Shown in pieces: positions 11,640 through 23,010 of a DNA stretch of 64,000 bases. Positions within the stretch are counted from its first letter, which is position 1; each line of letters starts with the position of its first letter. The stretch spans positions 24,386,154-24,450,153 of the forward strand of contig NC_052516.1 of the NCBI RefSeq assembly GCF_014356525.2. The letters run 5' to 3'. This stretch comes from Nilaparvata lugens. Lineage: Eukaryota; Arthropoda; Insecta; Hemiptera; Delphacidae. The position numbers and the translations under genes are program-made. The notes under the pieces were generated by a model. It saw only the letters and a list, made by a program, of their open reading frames with translations. It made no database searches and was not told the origin of the DNA.

Positions 11640-12240
11640 CCCCACTTTAACTCGCTTCTCACTCTCATACATAGTTCCTCTCCTCAATCTCTCTTTCTCT
11701 CTCACCTTAATACATCACATCTCACTCAATCTTCATCTCTCACTCTTATACATCACATTTTAGTCACTTCTCTCTCACTCTACTTTATCACATCGAACTT
11801 ATTCTCTCTCACTCTACTTTATTACATCTAACTCAATCCTTATCTCTCACTCTTATACATTACATCTTACTCACTTTTTCTCTCTCATTCTGCTTTATCA
11901 CATCTCACTCACTCTTTCTCACTCTCATACATCACATCTCACTCAATCCTTATACACTCACTCTTATACTACATTTTACTCACTTCTTCTCTCTCACTCT
12001 ACTTTATCACATCTAACTCAATCCTTATCTCGCACTCTTATACACTACATCCTACTCACTTTTTCTCTCTCATTCTGCTTTATTATATCTCACTCATTCT
12101 CTCTCACTCTTCTACATCACATCTCACTCAATCCTTATACACTCACTCTTATACATTACATTTTACTCACTTCTCTCTCATTCTGCATTATCATATCTCA
12201 CTCACTCTTTCTCTCTCACGCTTGTTCATCTCTTCATTTC
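11640..12240 (+). repeat. CT/ACAT-rich satellite-like array, copy 1
   Basis: Degenerate tandem phrases CTCACTCTTATACATCACAT, CTCACTCAATCCTTAT and CTCTACTTTATCACATCTAA, repeated about ten times with unit shuffling. No gene. 12241-12600 is also pyrimidine-rich and 12601-13047 is AT-rich intron with nothing recognisable. Confidence 0.75.
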
Positions 12241-13047
12241 TTTTCCATCTCTTTTTCTTCTCCTTTTTTAGGATATACAACTGAATCCTCAAGTAAAACA
12301 ACTCCAACTTACTCATTGCTTTACATCACCAAACACTCTCAGAAGTGATTTTATTCGGCTATTACTCCTTTTCTCACTTTCTCTCTACTATTCTTTAGAA
12401 AGAGATATTGCTTTCCTTGAACAATCTTTTTTTTTTGTTCTCTCCTTCCAGTGAACGTTTTCTTCGGCTCTTGATCCTTTATTATCATTTCCCCCTCTTC
12501 ATCCGACTTTTTTCGCTTCTCCTTTTTTTGTGACATTCTCCTCGTTCTTTTCAATTCTTTTGTGAACTCCAATAAAAAAAATAGAAGAGTACAATCACAC
12601 ATGTAAATAAGTAGGATGGATGAAATTTCTTAGAAAGCTTGGAATGCCCAAAAAATTGTCTTATAATAGGCATCACCTATATTTTAGACATAGTTTTATA
12701 ATATACGTACCAGCAGGTAACACGTGTCCGAAACGGTCTAATTAAAAAATTGAGAAACTGGAAAGTTGACGTAATAAGATCTTTGACAATTGAAAAAAGG
12801 CATTATAACCATCCCGGTAGATAAAGAATCTATTTATGCGAAATTTCAAGTTAATCAGTTGAGTAGTTTAGACGTGATAATGCGTAATACGTGATTTTCC
12901 TATCCCATACGTGTATAAGCCAGTTCTTTACTGTATCATATCATAGATTACATAATTATATTTTAGTTACAAATTATAACGTTTGTTTTTTGGTCGTTAG
13001 AAATTATTTCTTCAATATGTGAATATTTCCTATTTGAGTGATGATAA

Positions 13048-13147
13048 NNNNNNNNNNNNNNNNNNNNNNNNNNNNNNNNNNNNNNNNNNNNNNNNNNNNN
13101 NNNNNNNNNNNNNNNNNNNNNNNNNNNNNNNNNNNNNNNNNNNNNNN
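13048..13147. other. Assembly gap, exactly 100 N
   Basis: A run of exactly 100 N, the usual placeholder for a scaffold join of unknown size. The left contig ends in the middle of the large direct repeat. The right contig starts inside an interspersed repeat that also occurs at 9485-10036. Any ORF crossing the gap is meaningless. Confidence 0.99.
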
Positions 13148-13681
13148 ACGACTCTCGTCTGACGTCAGAAAAGGTTCTTTCCGGCCTAGCCTGAAAGAGT
13201 ACCCTTTCCAGCCGCTAACATGGAACTAAGAAAGGTGATCAAAAAACAGCAGATCAAAAAACTTTTCATTATTTGTGTTCATTATTCAATAATCAAAACA
13301 TTCATAATAATATTATCTTATTGTCATTTGAAAGAATAACAGAATATAAATTCAACCTCCACATAATTGAACATCATCTTTAGGTTATTTAGATAAATCA
13401 GAATAAAAAATAAAAATACTTGGACAATTTCCTGAAATTCAGATTTGTTAGAGCTATCACCTTCCACTTTTGCTTTCGGAAGTGCTTAGTAAACAACTAT
13501 TCTCATATATATATATATATTGTTTATTTCTGTGTGTGGTGAAAAATAGCGTTCGCACCACGGGCAAAAATGTTTTTCCGGCTCTTAATCTTTTCTAGTC
13601 CTCGGCCTACGGCCTCGGACTTGAAAACCGATCTCGAGCCGGAAAAATCTCATTTTCTGCTCTAGGTGCTAAATATACTAT
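13148..13681. mobile_element. Interspersed repeat fragment after the gap
   Basis: Same family as 9485-10036, starting inside it (ACGACTCTCGTCTGACGTCA) because the contig begins here. Includes the foldback arm sequences and an (AT)n tract, and ends GGTGCTAAATATACTA. The stretch 13682-14177 has no recognisable gene or element. Confidence 0.65.
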
Positions 13682-14177
13682 TAGAGGGAAATGTTTGGAA
13701 GACAATATTTGACCGCGCAGTTCTGTTAAGGGTAGTAAGGAGGTAAACATATCAAAAGTCCACACCCTCACCCCCTGTGCTAAGTGGGTGGAGGTGGTTT
13801 GAAAGTACCATTTTTTGGTTTCTCGCATCAAACTCAGGAACGATGTATCTTAAGGACTTGACTGTCATATAACAAATTAAAGCTTACATAATTTCCTACA
13901 ATATGTTCAATAATTTATTCAATATTTTGAAATGCTCTCCACTTTGAACGCACTTAGCAAGTCTGAAAACTGTGTTTGCACATGCTCCTGAATCTGGCTC
14001 ATCTGTGAACAATTGACTATTTTCTTGGCCAGATTAAATCTCGAAGTCATAAGCAAATCCAGATTTACCACTTAAAACAAATATATTTCAAATACATTTA
14101 TTTGATACCTAAAGTAAATTTGTATAAAATATCACACTCATAATATTATTATTAAGTGATTTGGAGATGAAATTCTA

Positions 14178-17114
14178 TTTACTATTTATTTATTCATTTA
14201 TTTACATCAATAGAAAAATTACAACAACATATAGAGGCTTACAGCTTTATGCCAAAACAAGCCTCATTGAAAATCAATTGTTTACACAAACTGAAACTAA
14301 ATCAGTGAGAAAGAAAAAAAACGAAAAATAGCAATAAAAATAGTTTGGAAGAAAGATTATAAATAGGAAATAACACAAGACACAATAGAAAATAGAAAAA
14401 AGACTGAAGAAAAAAGGCTAATTGAAAAAAAAAGAGAATAGGTAGCAAGCCTATTTTAAGAAGAAGAATTTGAAATTAAAATTTTTATGGTCTGAAAATT
14501 GATTAAGCATCTATAATTTAAGAGCTTGATAACATTGTTCACTAAAATTGCGCAAATTATCAGCGAAAATATCTAGAATCGTATTCAAAGAATTGTACAA
14601 TCTAAAAGTTTTTGTAAGAAGCAATTTGCATGATGTACAGTGTATATTCTATCCAAAGCGAAAAACATATTTAATCCAGGTCTATTCAACGGAACCAAGA
14701 TACTAAAGAGTTCGATAATATTCGGAATGTCTAAATGATTATTCGATATTTTAAATAGAACAATTGATGATACGAAATCACGCCTGTTCTTCAACGACAT
14801 AATTTGAAAACTGACTCTCAGACACAGCCCTCATAGAAAAGTCATACGGGCATGAATGTCCATACTTCTTTTAATACATGAATCTGAGGAATTTATTTTG
14901 TATTCGTTCGATACTACTAATATATATCTCTTGATAAGGACTCTAAACAACTGCACAATACTCAAGTCTACTTCTCACCAGGGCCAGATACAGCATCTTG
15001 ATCAAATCAATGTCTGTGAAGTGTCTGACATTTCTTTTGATAAATCCTAGCATCTCATTTGAAATATTAAGGATGTAATTAATGTGATCTCTGGAGGTGA
15101 GAGTGGAGTCTATGTAGACACCCAAATCCTTAATCACATAAACTCTTTCAAGATGTTCATCTTTTTGTAGTCAGCAAAAATCTGTTGCTGTCTAGTGAAG
15201 ACAATAAATTTATATTTCTTCACATTTAATGCCAGATTGTTTCTTTCACTCCAATCATTCAACCTGCTCAAATCCTCCTGTAACATCTGAGAGTCCTGAT
15301 CATCCTGTATAGTTCGATAAATTTTAACATCATCTGCATAAATGAGACAATTACTTACTGTTTTAATACACTCTGGAATGTCATTGAAATAAAAGGAACA
15401 AAAGAGGCCCAAGATTACTCCCCTGGGGCACACCTGAACCACTCGTGAAACATTTTGATCTAATATTATTGAAATACACAAAAAAAACGCTGACTAGGTA
15501 TGAGTGAAAGAAGGCAACCATTTCGGAGTGAACCAACAAAAGGCAAACATTTTCTGCAGAAGGATTTTGTGGTCTACCTTATTAAAAGCTCTGGAATAAT
15601 TGAGGTAAATTGCATCAACACGTATGCCTTTATCAAGGTGACTTGAAATGTAATTAGTAAATAGGAGAAGATTACTGACAGTTGATCGTTTTTTAAGGAA
15701 ACCATGCTGACTAACCGTTATAATGTTTTTAAAATATGCTCAAACAGTACATACTCGAATACTTTTGCAGTTGCATTCAAGTTTGATATTGGCCTGAAGT
15801 TTTTCAAATCATTTAATTTTCCACCCTTAGGAATTGGAGTGACTCTTGCCTCCTTCCACCTACTAGGAAACTTGTTCTCACGGATGGACAGGTTGAATAA
15901 ATAGTGTAGAGGCTTAATCAAAATTTCCCCACAGCCCTTTATTATATAGGGGGGTATGTTATCTGGACCACAAGATCTTTTAGGTTTTAGGTTTTCGATA
16001 GATTCAGCTACTTCTTCCTCAGTAATGATTCTTATATTAATAGAGTCTGAGACACCGTTTATTTTGAAATTGTTATTGGGACCTACTATGTCGTCGAAAA
16101 CAAAGTGAGTATCATTATCATAAACAGACGCAGAATGATCAGCGAATGCTTGAGATACTTCTCTAGCAGGAATATTCACATTGTCAATTTCATATTCCCC
16201 AGTTACGGTTCTATTTGCTCTTCTATCCTTCACGTAGTTCCAAAAACTTTTAATGTTAGTTTTAGCACTGTTTTGTACACCTGTTATGTGGCTGTGATAT
16301 GCAACTGTTATTTGAAACTTCAGTTTAGTTCGAACTTCTCGAAACCTTTCCTTATAATGATTTGAAAACTTTCTCAAACGGGCTAACTTATTTTTTAATT
16401 TGAGATTTTTTATGATATCATTGTTAGACCAACGTGGATACTTGATACTACCATAGCCACCTCCAATACAAGGGCCGCGGCTTACGATATTGCAACGTCG
16501 CAGTGTAGGCCTAGAATCTAATACATGATTGGTGAAAAAGATCAGCTGGTAATTTTTTAAATCTTTTTTACCAATCATGCATTGGATTCTAAGCCTACAC
16601 TGCGACGTTGCAATATCGTAGGCCGCGGCCTTGTATTAGAGGTGGCTATGATACTACTTATTTTATTTATTGTTGGAATACATTGATTCATAGCCTTAAG
16701 CAACAAATCATAATAATACTCAACGGCTTTATCAACATCCTCAATCAAGTATAAACTGTCCCAATCAGAATTTTGTAAAGTTATATAAAGCTTATGAAAA
16801 TCTGCTTTTTTGAAATTATGGTAAGAAATTCTAGTGGGAAGGAAAGCTACGTGAGTCAGTTCAATGTGAAAAACAAGAGCAGGGTGGTGACTATTTTCAG
16901 CAAGCGTGGGATCATCTTGCCTGGTAACATTCAACGGGATATTACTCAAGATTAAATCGAGAGTTCTTCCATTTATATTTGGAACATTATTGAAGGAATT
17001 CAAATTTAACAGACTCATTAATTGAGCAATACATCTAGCCTTACTGGAGCCGACAGAGAAGTTGAAATTCGACTGTGTCAAGGCAGAGATCGGCAACACT
17101 GTTATCTTTCCCAA
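14178..17114 (-). pseudogene. Degenerate LINE (Jockey/CR1-like), endonuclease end plus reverse transcriptase
   Basis: Minus-strand non-LTR retrotransposon remnant. From its 5' side: the C-terminal half of the endonuclease (NGRTLDLILSN, then ENSHHPALVF) at 16658-17114; the linker and start of the reverse transcriptase at 15718-16440 (KRSCGPDNIPPYIIKG, SRWKEARVTPIPKGGK, KNFRPISNLNATAKVFEYVL); motif A region near 15600-15640 reading YLNYSRAFNKVDH, where the conserved DFSKAFD aspartates are Asn; a broken motif B; YADDVKIY near 15340; and the downstream DLGVYIDS / LALVRSRLEYCAVV segment at 14943-15137. The 3' UTR ends near 14178 with an (AAAT)-type tail. Several frameshifts and the Asp-to-Asn changes show it is dead. 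A foldback element sits inside the ORF at 16452-16650. ORF1 and the first half of the endonuclease are missing. Confidence 0.85.
16452..16650. mobile_element. 199-bp foldback element with 7-bp target duplication
   Basis: Perfectly placed hairpin. The left terminus CATAGCCACCTCCAATACAA and right terminus TTGTATTAGAGGTGGCTATG are mirrored inward through GCCGCGG, ACGATATTGCAACGTCGCAG and ATGATTGGT. Arms are about 90 bp with an ~18-bp loop. It is flanked on both sides by ATACTAC (16445-16451 and 16651-16657). It interrupts the LINE ORF between the endonuclease and RT parts. Frames running through it are translations of the element, not LINE protein. Confidence 0.9.
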
Positions 17115-17146
17115 CTGCTATGATAACGTGAGCCTCACTATAGACA
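17083..17146. mobile_element. TIR end of the TAGTRAGGTCCACG family
   Basis: AAGGCAGAGATCGGCAACAC ... GATAACGTGAGCCTCACTATAG matches the inverted end of the elements at 11083-11297 and 62691-63887 over about 60 bp. It directly abuts the 5' end of the LINE remnant. No matching left end was found before 14178. A second similar end (CTAAACCTCACTATAG) lies at about 17309-17324. 17147-17950 otherwise shows no gene. Confidence 0.55.
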
Positions 17147-17950
17147 TGGCCAAAATACAATGGAACATCTCAGATTATGATGTTCTCACGGATTAGGATA
17201 TGGAATGAGAGGCTCACAAAACAGCTATAGTCAGATTTACTTAAAACTGTCAGAAATGACTGAATAGAAAGCATTGATGCTATCCTCAAATAATACTGAC
17301 AGTGTAAACTAAACCTCACTATAGCGACGAGTTAGTGTGAAGCTTTTCTTTTTTCTCCGCGCTGAAAGAGTTTTTCCGAAGAATTTTCCTCGTTGGAGGG
17401 TGAGGGGTTTCCTCTCCAGAAAGGATGTGAAACAGCTTACTGAGCTTCCTTTTTACACGGAGAGAATGTTGTGGAGGTACAAAAGAACAACAAAAGTTTC
17501 GAAAGTTTGTCGCCTTGAAAAAGTGAGTCATAAATCATTAAAACTTGCAATCGATGCGGGATCATTCTCAAGTTTTGAAGTTCCAAAGAAGTTTCAAGGT
17601 GAATTTTGAGATAATTCAAAGGATGAAAAGATCACTTGTTTCTTGGAAATTGGGAACGAGTAATAAAAATGGAGTTCCAGTACTTGTAATATACACTGGA
17701 AATGAGAATCTTTAATTCAAAATGTTGATTTCAATTCAAAATCTGGTGATTTTGTAGATCGATTTTGAAGAGTTGTAGTTCGAGTTTCAAGATATTCCAA
17801 AGGATGGGAAGGCAAACCCCGTTATTTGAAAGTGAGAATGAGAAAAAAACAAAATTCAGTATTTCACTAGAAACGGGAATGATCTATTTAACACTTTTTG
17901 TGTAGTTGAGTAGTTGATAGGTCTATTGTGGTAATTATTCATATTGATTG

Positions 17951-18178
17951 AAAAAGACTAAGAAATTGTCAAAGAAACACAGATTAATTGATACTTAGAA
18001 AGACCGGTTTCAGTTATTACTCCTCAATCTTTGATTGTCAATCTTTCATTGTCAATCTCTGATAAACTCAGAGATTATCAGATATCAGTTTATAGATTGA
18101 CAATGGTGTAATAACCGAAACCGTTCTTTCTATGTATCAATGAATCTGTGGCTCTTTGACAATTTCTTAGTCTTTTTC
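17951..18178. mobile_element. MITE, AAAAAGACTAAGAAATTGTC family, third locus
   Basis: Independent insertion of the family at 5655-5884, with both arms and ACCGGTTTC / GAAACCG inner motifs. Flanks read ATTGATTG on the left and CATTCAAT on the right, which suggests the inverted termini extend a few bases outward in this copy. Confidence 0.8.
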
Positions 18179-18518
18179 ATTCAATATCTATTCAACAGTT
18201 TTGGAAAGAGTCTCATTCTTTAAACGCATAATTATAACTAGTGGAATAAGCACGTTTTGGAACATTTTTCACCAGTTCAAGACATGCATGATTGTATACT
18301 TTATACACTATTTGCCCAAAAAGCGGGATTTTGGAAAAAAATGACTTAGCACTTTTTTGAATTCATTTCTTCAATAATTTCATAAACGGAATATTCCATT
18401 TTGAATGAAAACCATTATTTTATGCGAGAAAATAATATTAATTTATATTTAAGTGTTCAAGGAACATCAAACCATAGAGTTACGTTCTATATCAGTGATG
18501 AATTAGTGAAATATTTTT

Positions 18519-19341
18519 GACCGAACGAAGTGAGGTCTAAGATTCAAGTCGTCGGTTTGGCATTTCTCTTAATGTTTAAATGTTAAAATGTTTATATGTT
18601 GCGCATTTACGGCGAAACGCGGTAAAATTCCATGAAAATCTATTACCGCGTTTCGCCGTAAATGCGCAACATATAAACATTTTAACATTTAAACATTAAG
18701 AGAAATGCATTTCTCTTAATGTTTAAATGTCCATATGTTGCGCATTTACGGCGAAACGCAGTAATTAATTTCCACGAAATTTGACAGGTATGTTCCTTTT
18801 TTAATTGCGCGTCGACCTATATACAAGGTTTTTAGGAAATTTTGCATTTCAAGGATAATATGAAAGGAAAAATGAGCTTCCTTCATACGCCAATATTGGA
18901 GTAAAAATCAGACTATAGAATTATTCATCATAAATCAGCTGACAAGTGATCACACAGATGTGTGGAGAAGCCAGACTATTGCTGTATTTCCATAAGGTCT
19001 ATAGTTTCAATCAAAGACCCAATCAAAATTTCAAAAGATGCATAGACTCACATGAAGCGCTAGTGTCGTATTTGGAATTGAAATTGGCCATTGAGGGGAC
19101 AACCTATAAGATTATCACATACCAATGCCTTTGTAATCTATAATATTACATTATAATATTATTTAATAGTTATAATATCTCGTGCTAAAACACCCCAATG
19201 GCGGCCTTCAATTTTAAGTAAGAGCTATCATTGGGAAGGAATAGGTATTGTATTGTGGGTCTATATCTCTTCAAGGTCTTTGGTTTCAATCAGGTACTTG
19301 TGGATGAGAATAGTGCGTGAGGTCTACTGTTCACAGAACTA
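18519..19341. repeat. Interspersed repeat GACCGARCGAAGTGAGGTCT, locus A
   Basis: Starts GACCGAACGAAGTGAGGTCT and ends GAGGTCTACTGTTCACAGAA. Contains the hairpin at 18560-18708, GGTATGTTCCTTTTTTAATT, AATCAGACTATAGAATTATT and AGCTATCATTGGGAAGGAAT. Flanked by ~87-bp imperfect direct repeats (18432-18519 and 19343-19429). Another locus is 36534-37150, and an inverted partial copy is at 45420-46545. Absent from copy 1 of the large repeat. Confidence 0.7.
18560..18708. repeat. Perfect 66-bp-arm hairpin plus a third direct arm
   Basis: 18560-18625 (GCATTTCTCTTAATGTTTAA ... GGCGAAACGCGGTAA) is mirrored exactly at 18643-18708, with a 17-nt loop. A third, direct arm starts at 18707 and runs to about 18766 with an internal deletion. 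The related locus at 36575-36650 has one arm only. Confidence 0.9.
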
Positions 19342-19634
19342 ATAGTATTAACTGATATTTGAGTGTTCAAGAAACGCTAAACCAAAGAGTTACATTCCAT
19401 ATCAGTGATGATTCAGTGGAATATTTTTATTCAAGTAGTTTTCCAACTTATCTAAATTCTAAATTGCCAGCTTATATATATTTTTGACTTGAAATTGGAC
19501 AAAACTTATGAAGTGTGAACATAACCTATTTTCGGACAATTTCTATCCGAGATTGGCAAAAGAACAGTTTCAGCTTTGAGCCTGTTGTTCCTTTCCCAAT
19601 CATTCAGAGTTGAGAATGATAATGTCCCATATGA

Positions 19635-20516
19635 ATAAAACCAGAGCAAATGCTCATGAGCAAGAGCATGGAGCATAAGGTTTTGCTCATGAGCAAAAGG
19701 TAGAAGCAAAAGCATTTGCTCATTTTTATATGAATAAGCTTTACCTTTTACTCTTACCTTATGCTCCTGAACTCTGGAGCAAATGCTCACGTATTTTAGA
19801 GATTTTTCATCAGCTGATTCGCTTTTGTAGCCTTAGTTTGTTTCCATAGCTCACGGAAGCGCTAAAAAATATGAAAATAGGGTGCACCGCTTGTGTTTGC
19901 GTCGTCTGCTCTGTTTTCTATTAATATTTATGAATAGAGTTTTAGGTTAGTTGAGTATAGAATTTTGAAATAATAGCGTGAAAAAATGTCATCTCTATGA
20001 TAATCTTCAGCATATTCTTATAATATCAATAGCCTTCATATAATTGTCTACACTTTCATCTTCTTAAAATTCAATACCTATTTCATATCTTGTGATGGCT
20101 ATCTTTATAACAGGTAGCTATCTTTTGTATTGATTTATTCTTTTGTAGGGATATTGGTGATATGTATAATGGTTGAATCTAAAAATAGTTTTTATAGTTC
20201 TCAATTATTGGTTGTGATCGTATCTGGTATAGTTTCCTCTTCCTCATTTGAATTAGTTAAGCCATTTTACTATGAGCAAAAGGTGATAAGCTGCTCTAGA
20301 CAAGACTCACCTTTTTTGAAGCATTTGCTCCAAAAGTTGAGCATATGCTCTAGTTTATTCATACGATTTTGAGCAAAAGCTTTTATTTTTGAGCAAATGC
20401 TCAAACTATTTTTTTGATGAGCATGAGCAAAAGGTTTTGCTCACGTTTATTCATAGAAAATGAAGCAAATGGTCCATATTTTAGAAGTATAAGCAAATGC
20501 TCAATTTTATTCATAT
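19635..20516. mobile_element. TIR element with GAGCAAA-rich ends, copy 2 only
   Basis: Termini CCATATGAATAAAACCAGAG (left) and AATTTTATTCATATGG (right). Both subterminal regions are packed with GAGCAAA / TTTGCTC motifs in both orientations (for example GAGCAAATGCTC, TTTTGCTCATGAGCAAAAGG), the pattern of transposase-binding repeats. The interior is AT-rich with no convincing ORF. No clear target duplication found. Copy 1 reads straight through this site near 270-300. Confidence 0.7.
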
Positions 20517-21066
20517 GGCCCATTGACGCTATCAATGTGAAAATGAATAAATAAAATAATATCAATAATATTTCTCTTCAAATATAACGTGTCATTGACT
20601 GAAGTAGAGTATGATTATCACTGTATTGGCACTGTATTATTATTGTAGTAATTTCTGTTACGTATCATGTTACAGTATCAATGTAAGCGAAACTGAGCGT
20701 TGCACGTTTGTGATTGGCTTACATCGACCAATGAGAGTTACGATGGGCGGTCTTCGTCGACCAATTGCGATCATAGGCTTCAATTTGGCTCCTCCTTGTT
20801 TTTGAGTGCTTACCTTTGGTGTATTCTTGGATTAAAGCAGGAAAAACTTATACAATTGAGGACTTGATCATTATTATGAAGAGGTTATTATAGTTTATAT
20901 GAAGTTCATTCAATGAAAATAGTATTATTGTATAACTGAAGTTATTGACTTAGCAATAATATGCTACCATGGAGTGATTTACTTCAATCTGTCAGCAATG
21001 GGACAGATGGGATCAGCAATGGGTCCTATTATGTTTTTTCTTCTATTCTTGTTTTTGGTGTTCTCA

Positions 21067-22190
21067 TTATCTCTTCAGTATTCTTCTCCTTCTCCTTCTC
21101 CCCCATCTGCTTTTCCTTCTTCTCTTCCGTTCCTTCTGCTTCTCCTCCTTCTTCCTCCATATTCATCTTCTACTTCTCCTCAATCTTCTTCTACCTCTTT
21201 CCCTTCTCCTTCTCCTCCTTCTCCTTCGCCTTCTTCTCATCTTCCTAGTCCCTCTTTCTCTCCTCTTTCTATCCTTCTCACGTGCATCGCCACTCTTCTC
21301 TCCATTTACTCCTTCCACTTCTCCTTCTCCTTCTTCCTCTTCCTCTTCTCCTTCTTCCTCTCCTCCTTCTCCCTTTCCTCATTTGCCCTCTTCTCCTTCT
21401 CCTTCTTCTTCTTCCCCTTCCTCTCATCCTTCTAGTCCCTCTTTCTATCACTCTCACATGCTTTGCAGTCTTCTCTCCATTCCCTCATTCTACTCTCCTT
21501 CTTCTTCTCTTCCTCTTCTCCTCCACCCTCTCCCCTTCTCCCACTCCTCATTCTTCCTCTTCTCCTTCTCCTCCTCCTTCTCCTTCTTCTCCTTCTCCTT
21601 CTTCTCCTTCTCCTCCTTCTCCTTCTTCTCATCCTCCCAGTCCCTCAGTCCCTCTTTCTATCCCTCTCACAAGCTTTGCCACTCTTCTCTCCATTTCACT
21701 TCTCCATATCCTCCTTCAACTTCTCCTCCTTCTTCTTCACCCTCTTCTCTTTTTCTCCCTCCTCCTTCTCCCTCTTCTCTTCCTCCTCTTCTTTCTCCTT
21801 CTTCCCCTTCTTCTCATCCTTCTAGTCCTTCTTTCTATCCCTCTCACGTGCTTTGCCACTCTTGTCTCTATATTTCACTTCTCCATATCCTCCTTCTACT
21901 TCTCCTCATCTTTTTTTCCCTACTTCTCCTTCTTTATATTCTCCCTCTCCTCACTCTTCACCTTCTTCTCCTTTTCCTTCACCTTCTTCTTTTTTTCCTT
22001 CTTCTCATCCTTCTAGTCCCTCTTTCTATCCTTTTCACGTGCTTTGCCACTCTTCTCTCCATTCCACTTCTCCATATCCTCTTATAACTTCTCCTCATTC
22101 TTCTTCCTCGTCTTCTACTTTTCCCTCTCCCCACCTTCTAGTCCCTCTTCCTCTCTTCCTCTCTCTTCATCTTTCTCACGTACAGTACCA
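21067..22190 (+). repeat. CT-rich minisatellite, copy 2
   Basis: Same array as 826-2060, with internal unit losses and gains that make it 121 bp shorter overall between shared anchors 720/20961 and 2101/22221. This is the most length-variable part of the two long copies. Confidence 0.85.
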
Positions 22191-22407
22191 CTCTTCTCTC
22201 ACCATTTCACTCCTCATGTACGTAACTCAATATTTGAACTCCTTAAGAGACTCCGGCTTCTCAATTTTATGCCCCGATAAATAAGGAAAACAGCTCCCTC
22301 GAACTGAGACGCTCGGCTCGGCTCGAACACCCTACTCAGATCCCAGATCACGTTCGTTGCGTTTTTAAACCTGAAATGCTTTACAATCTTCTCCAGTGCT
22401 GCAGTGA

Positions 22408-23010
22408 ACTATCCCCATCTCTTTCTATATTTATTTCTATCTCCATCTATATGTATCTTCATCCCATCTATATGTATCTTCATCTATATCTGAAGGTATA
22501 TCCCTCTCTATCTTTCCCTTCTATATTCTATTCCTATCTCTATTTATATCTCGATATTCATCCCATATCTATATTGATCTCCATCTTTATCCTATATATC
22601 TATATTAATCTCATCTCTATCCTATATCTATATCGACCTCCATCTCTATCCTATATCTATATCGACCTCCATCTCTATCCTATATCTATATCGACCTCCA
22701 TCTTTATCCTATATCTGTATTGATCTCTATCTCAATCCTATATCTATATCCATCTATATCTGAAGGTATATCTCTCTCTATCTTTACCTACCATATTCTA
22801 TTTCTATCTCTATCTATATCTACATCTCGATATTCATCCTATATCTATATTGATCTCCATTTTTATCCTATATCTATATTGGTCTCCATCTCTATCCTAT
22901 ATCTATATCGATCTCCCTCTCTATCCTATATCTATATCGACCTCAATCTTTATCCTATATCTCTATTGATCTCCATCTCTATACTATCTATATCTATCTC
23001 TATCCTGCCA
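22408..23010 (+). repeat. 29-bp minisatellite, copy 2
   Basis: Matches 2290-2905 unit for unit with a few substitutions. Copy 1 has a TTTTTATAGGATTGATC variant near 2846 where copy 2 reads CTCTATTGATC. Confidence 0.85.

Larger units (their letters stand above)
1..13047 (+). repeat. Large direct repeat, copy 1
   Basis: Collinear and near-identical to about 18425-33128. Anchors: 720/20961, 2101/22221, 5308/25406, 12351/32465 and 13040/33121. The offset drifts from 20241 to 20081 through indels: the CT minisatellite is 121 bp longer here, and a 33-bp segment at about 12894-12926 is absent from copy 2. Similarity is clearly lower over about 1-550 than further in. The copy ends at the N gap without any loss of similarity. 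Best explained as the alternate haplotype of copy 2, or else a recent tandem duplication. Confidence 0.9.

Noticed and set aside
13038..13229. Frame crossing the N run
   Set aside because: The middle is unknown bases; flanks belong to different contigs.
16560..16660. Apparent start of an RT protein at 16578 and end of the endonuclease frame at 16575
   Set aside because: Both are translations of the 199-bp foldback element inserted in the LINE.
17337..17609. Possible host exon with a donor-like AAAGTGAGTC
   Set aside because: Peptide not recognised, opposite strand to neuroligin, and no acceptor; kept as unexplained intron.
20961..22284. Equivalent long frames in copy 2
   Set aside because: Same minisatellite; frames differ from copy 1 through unit gain and loss, unlike a real protein.
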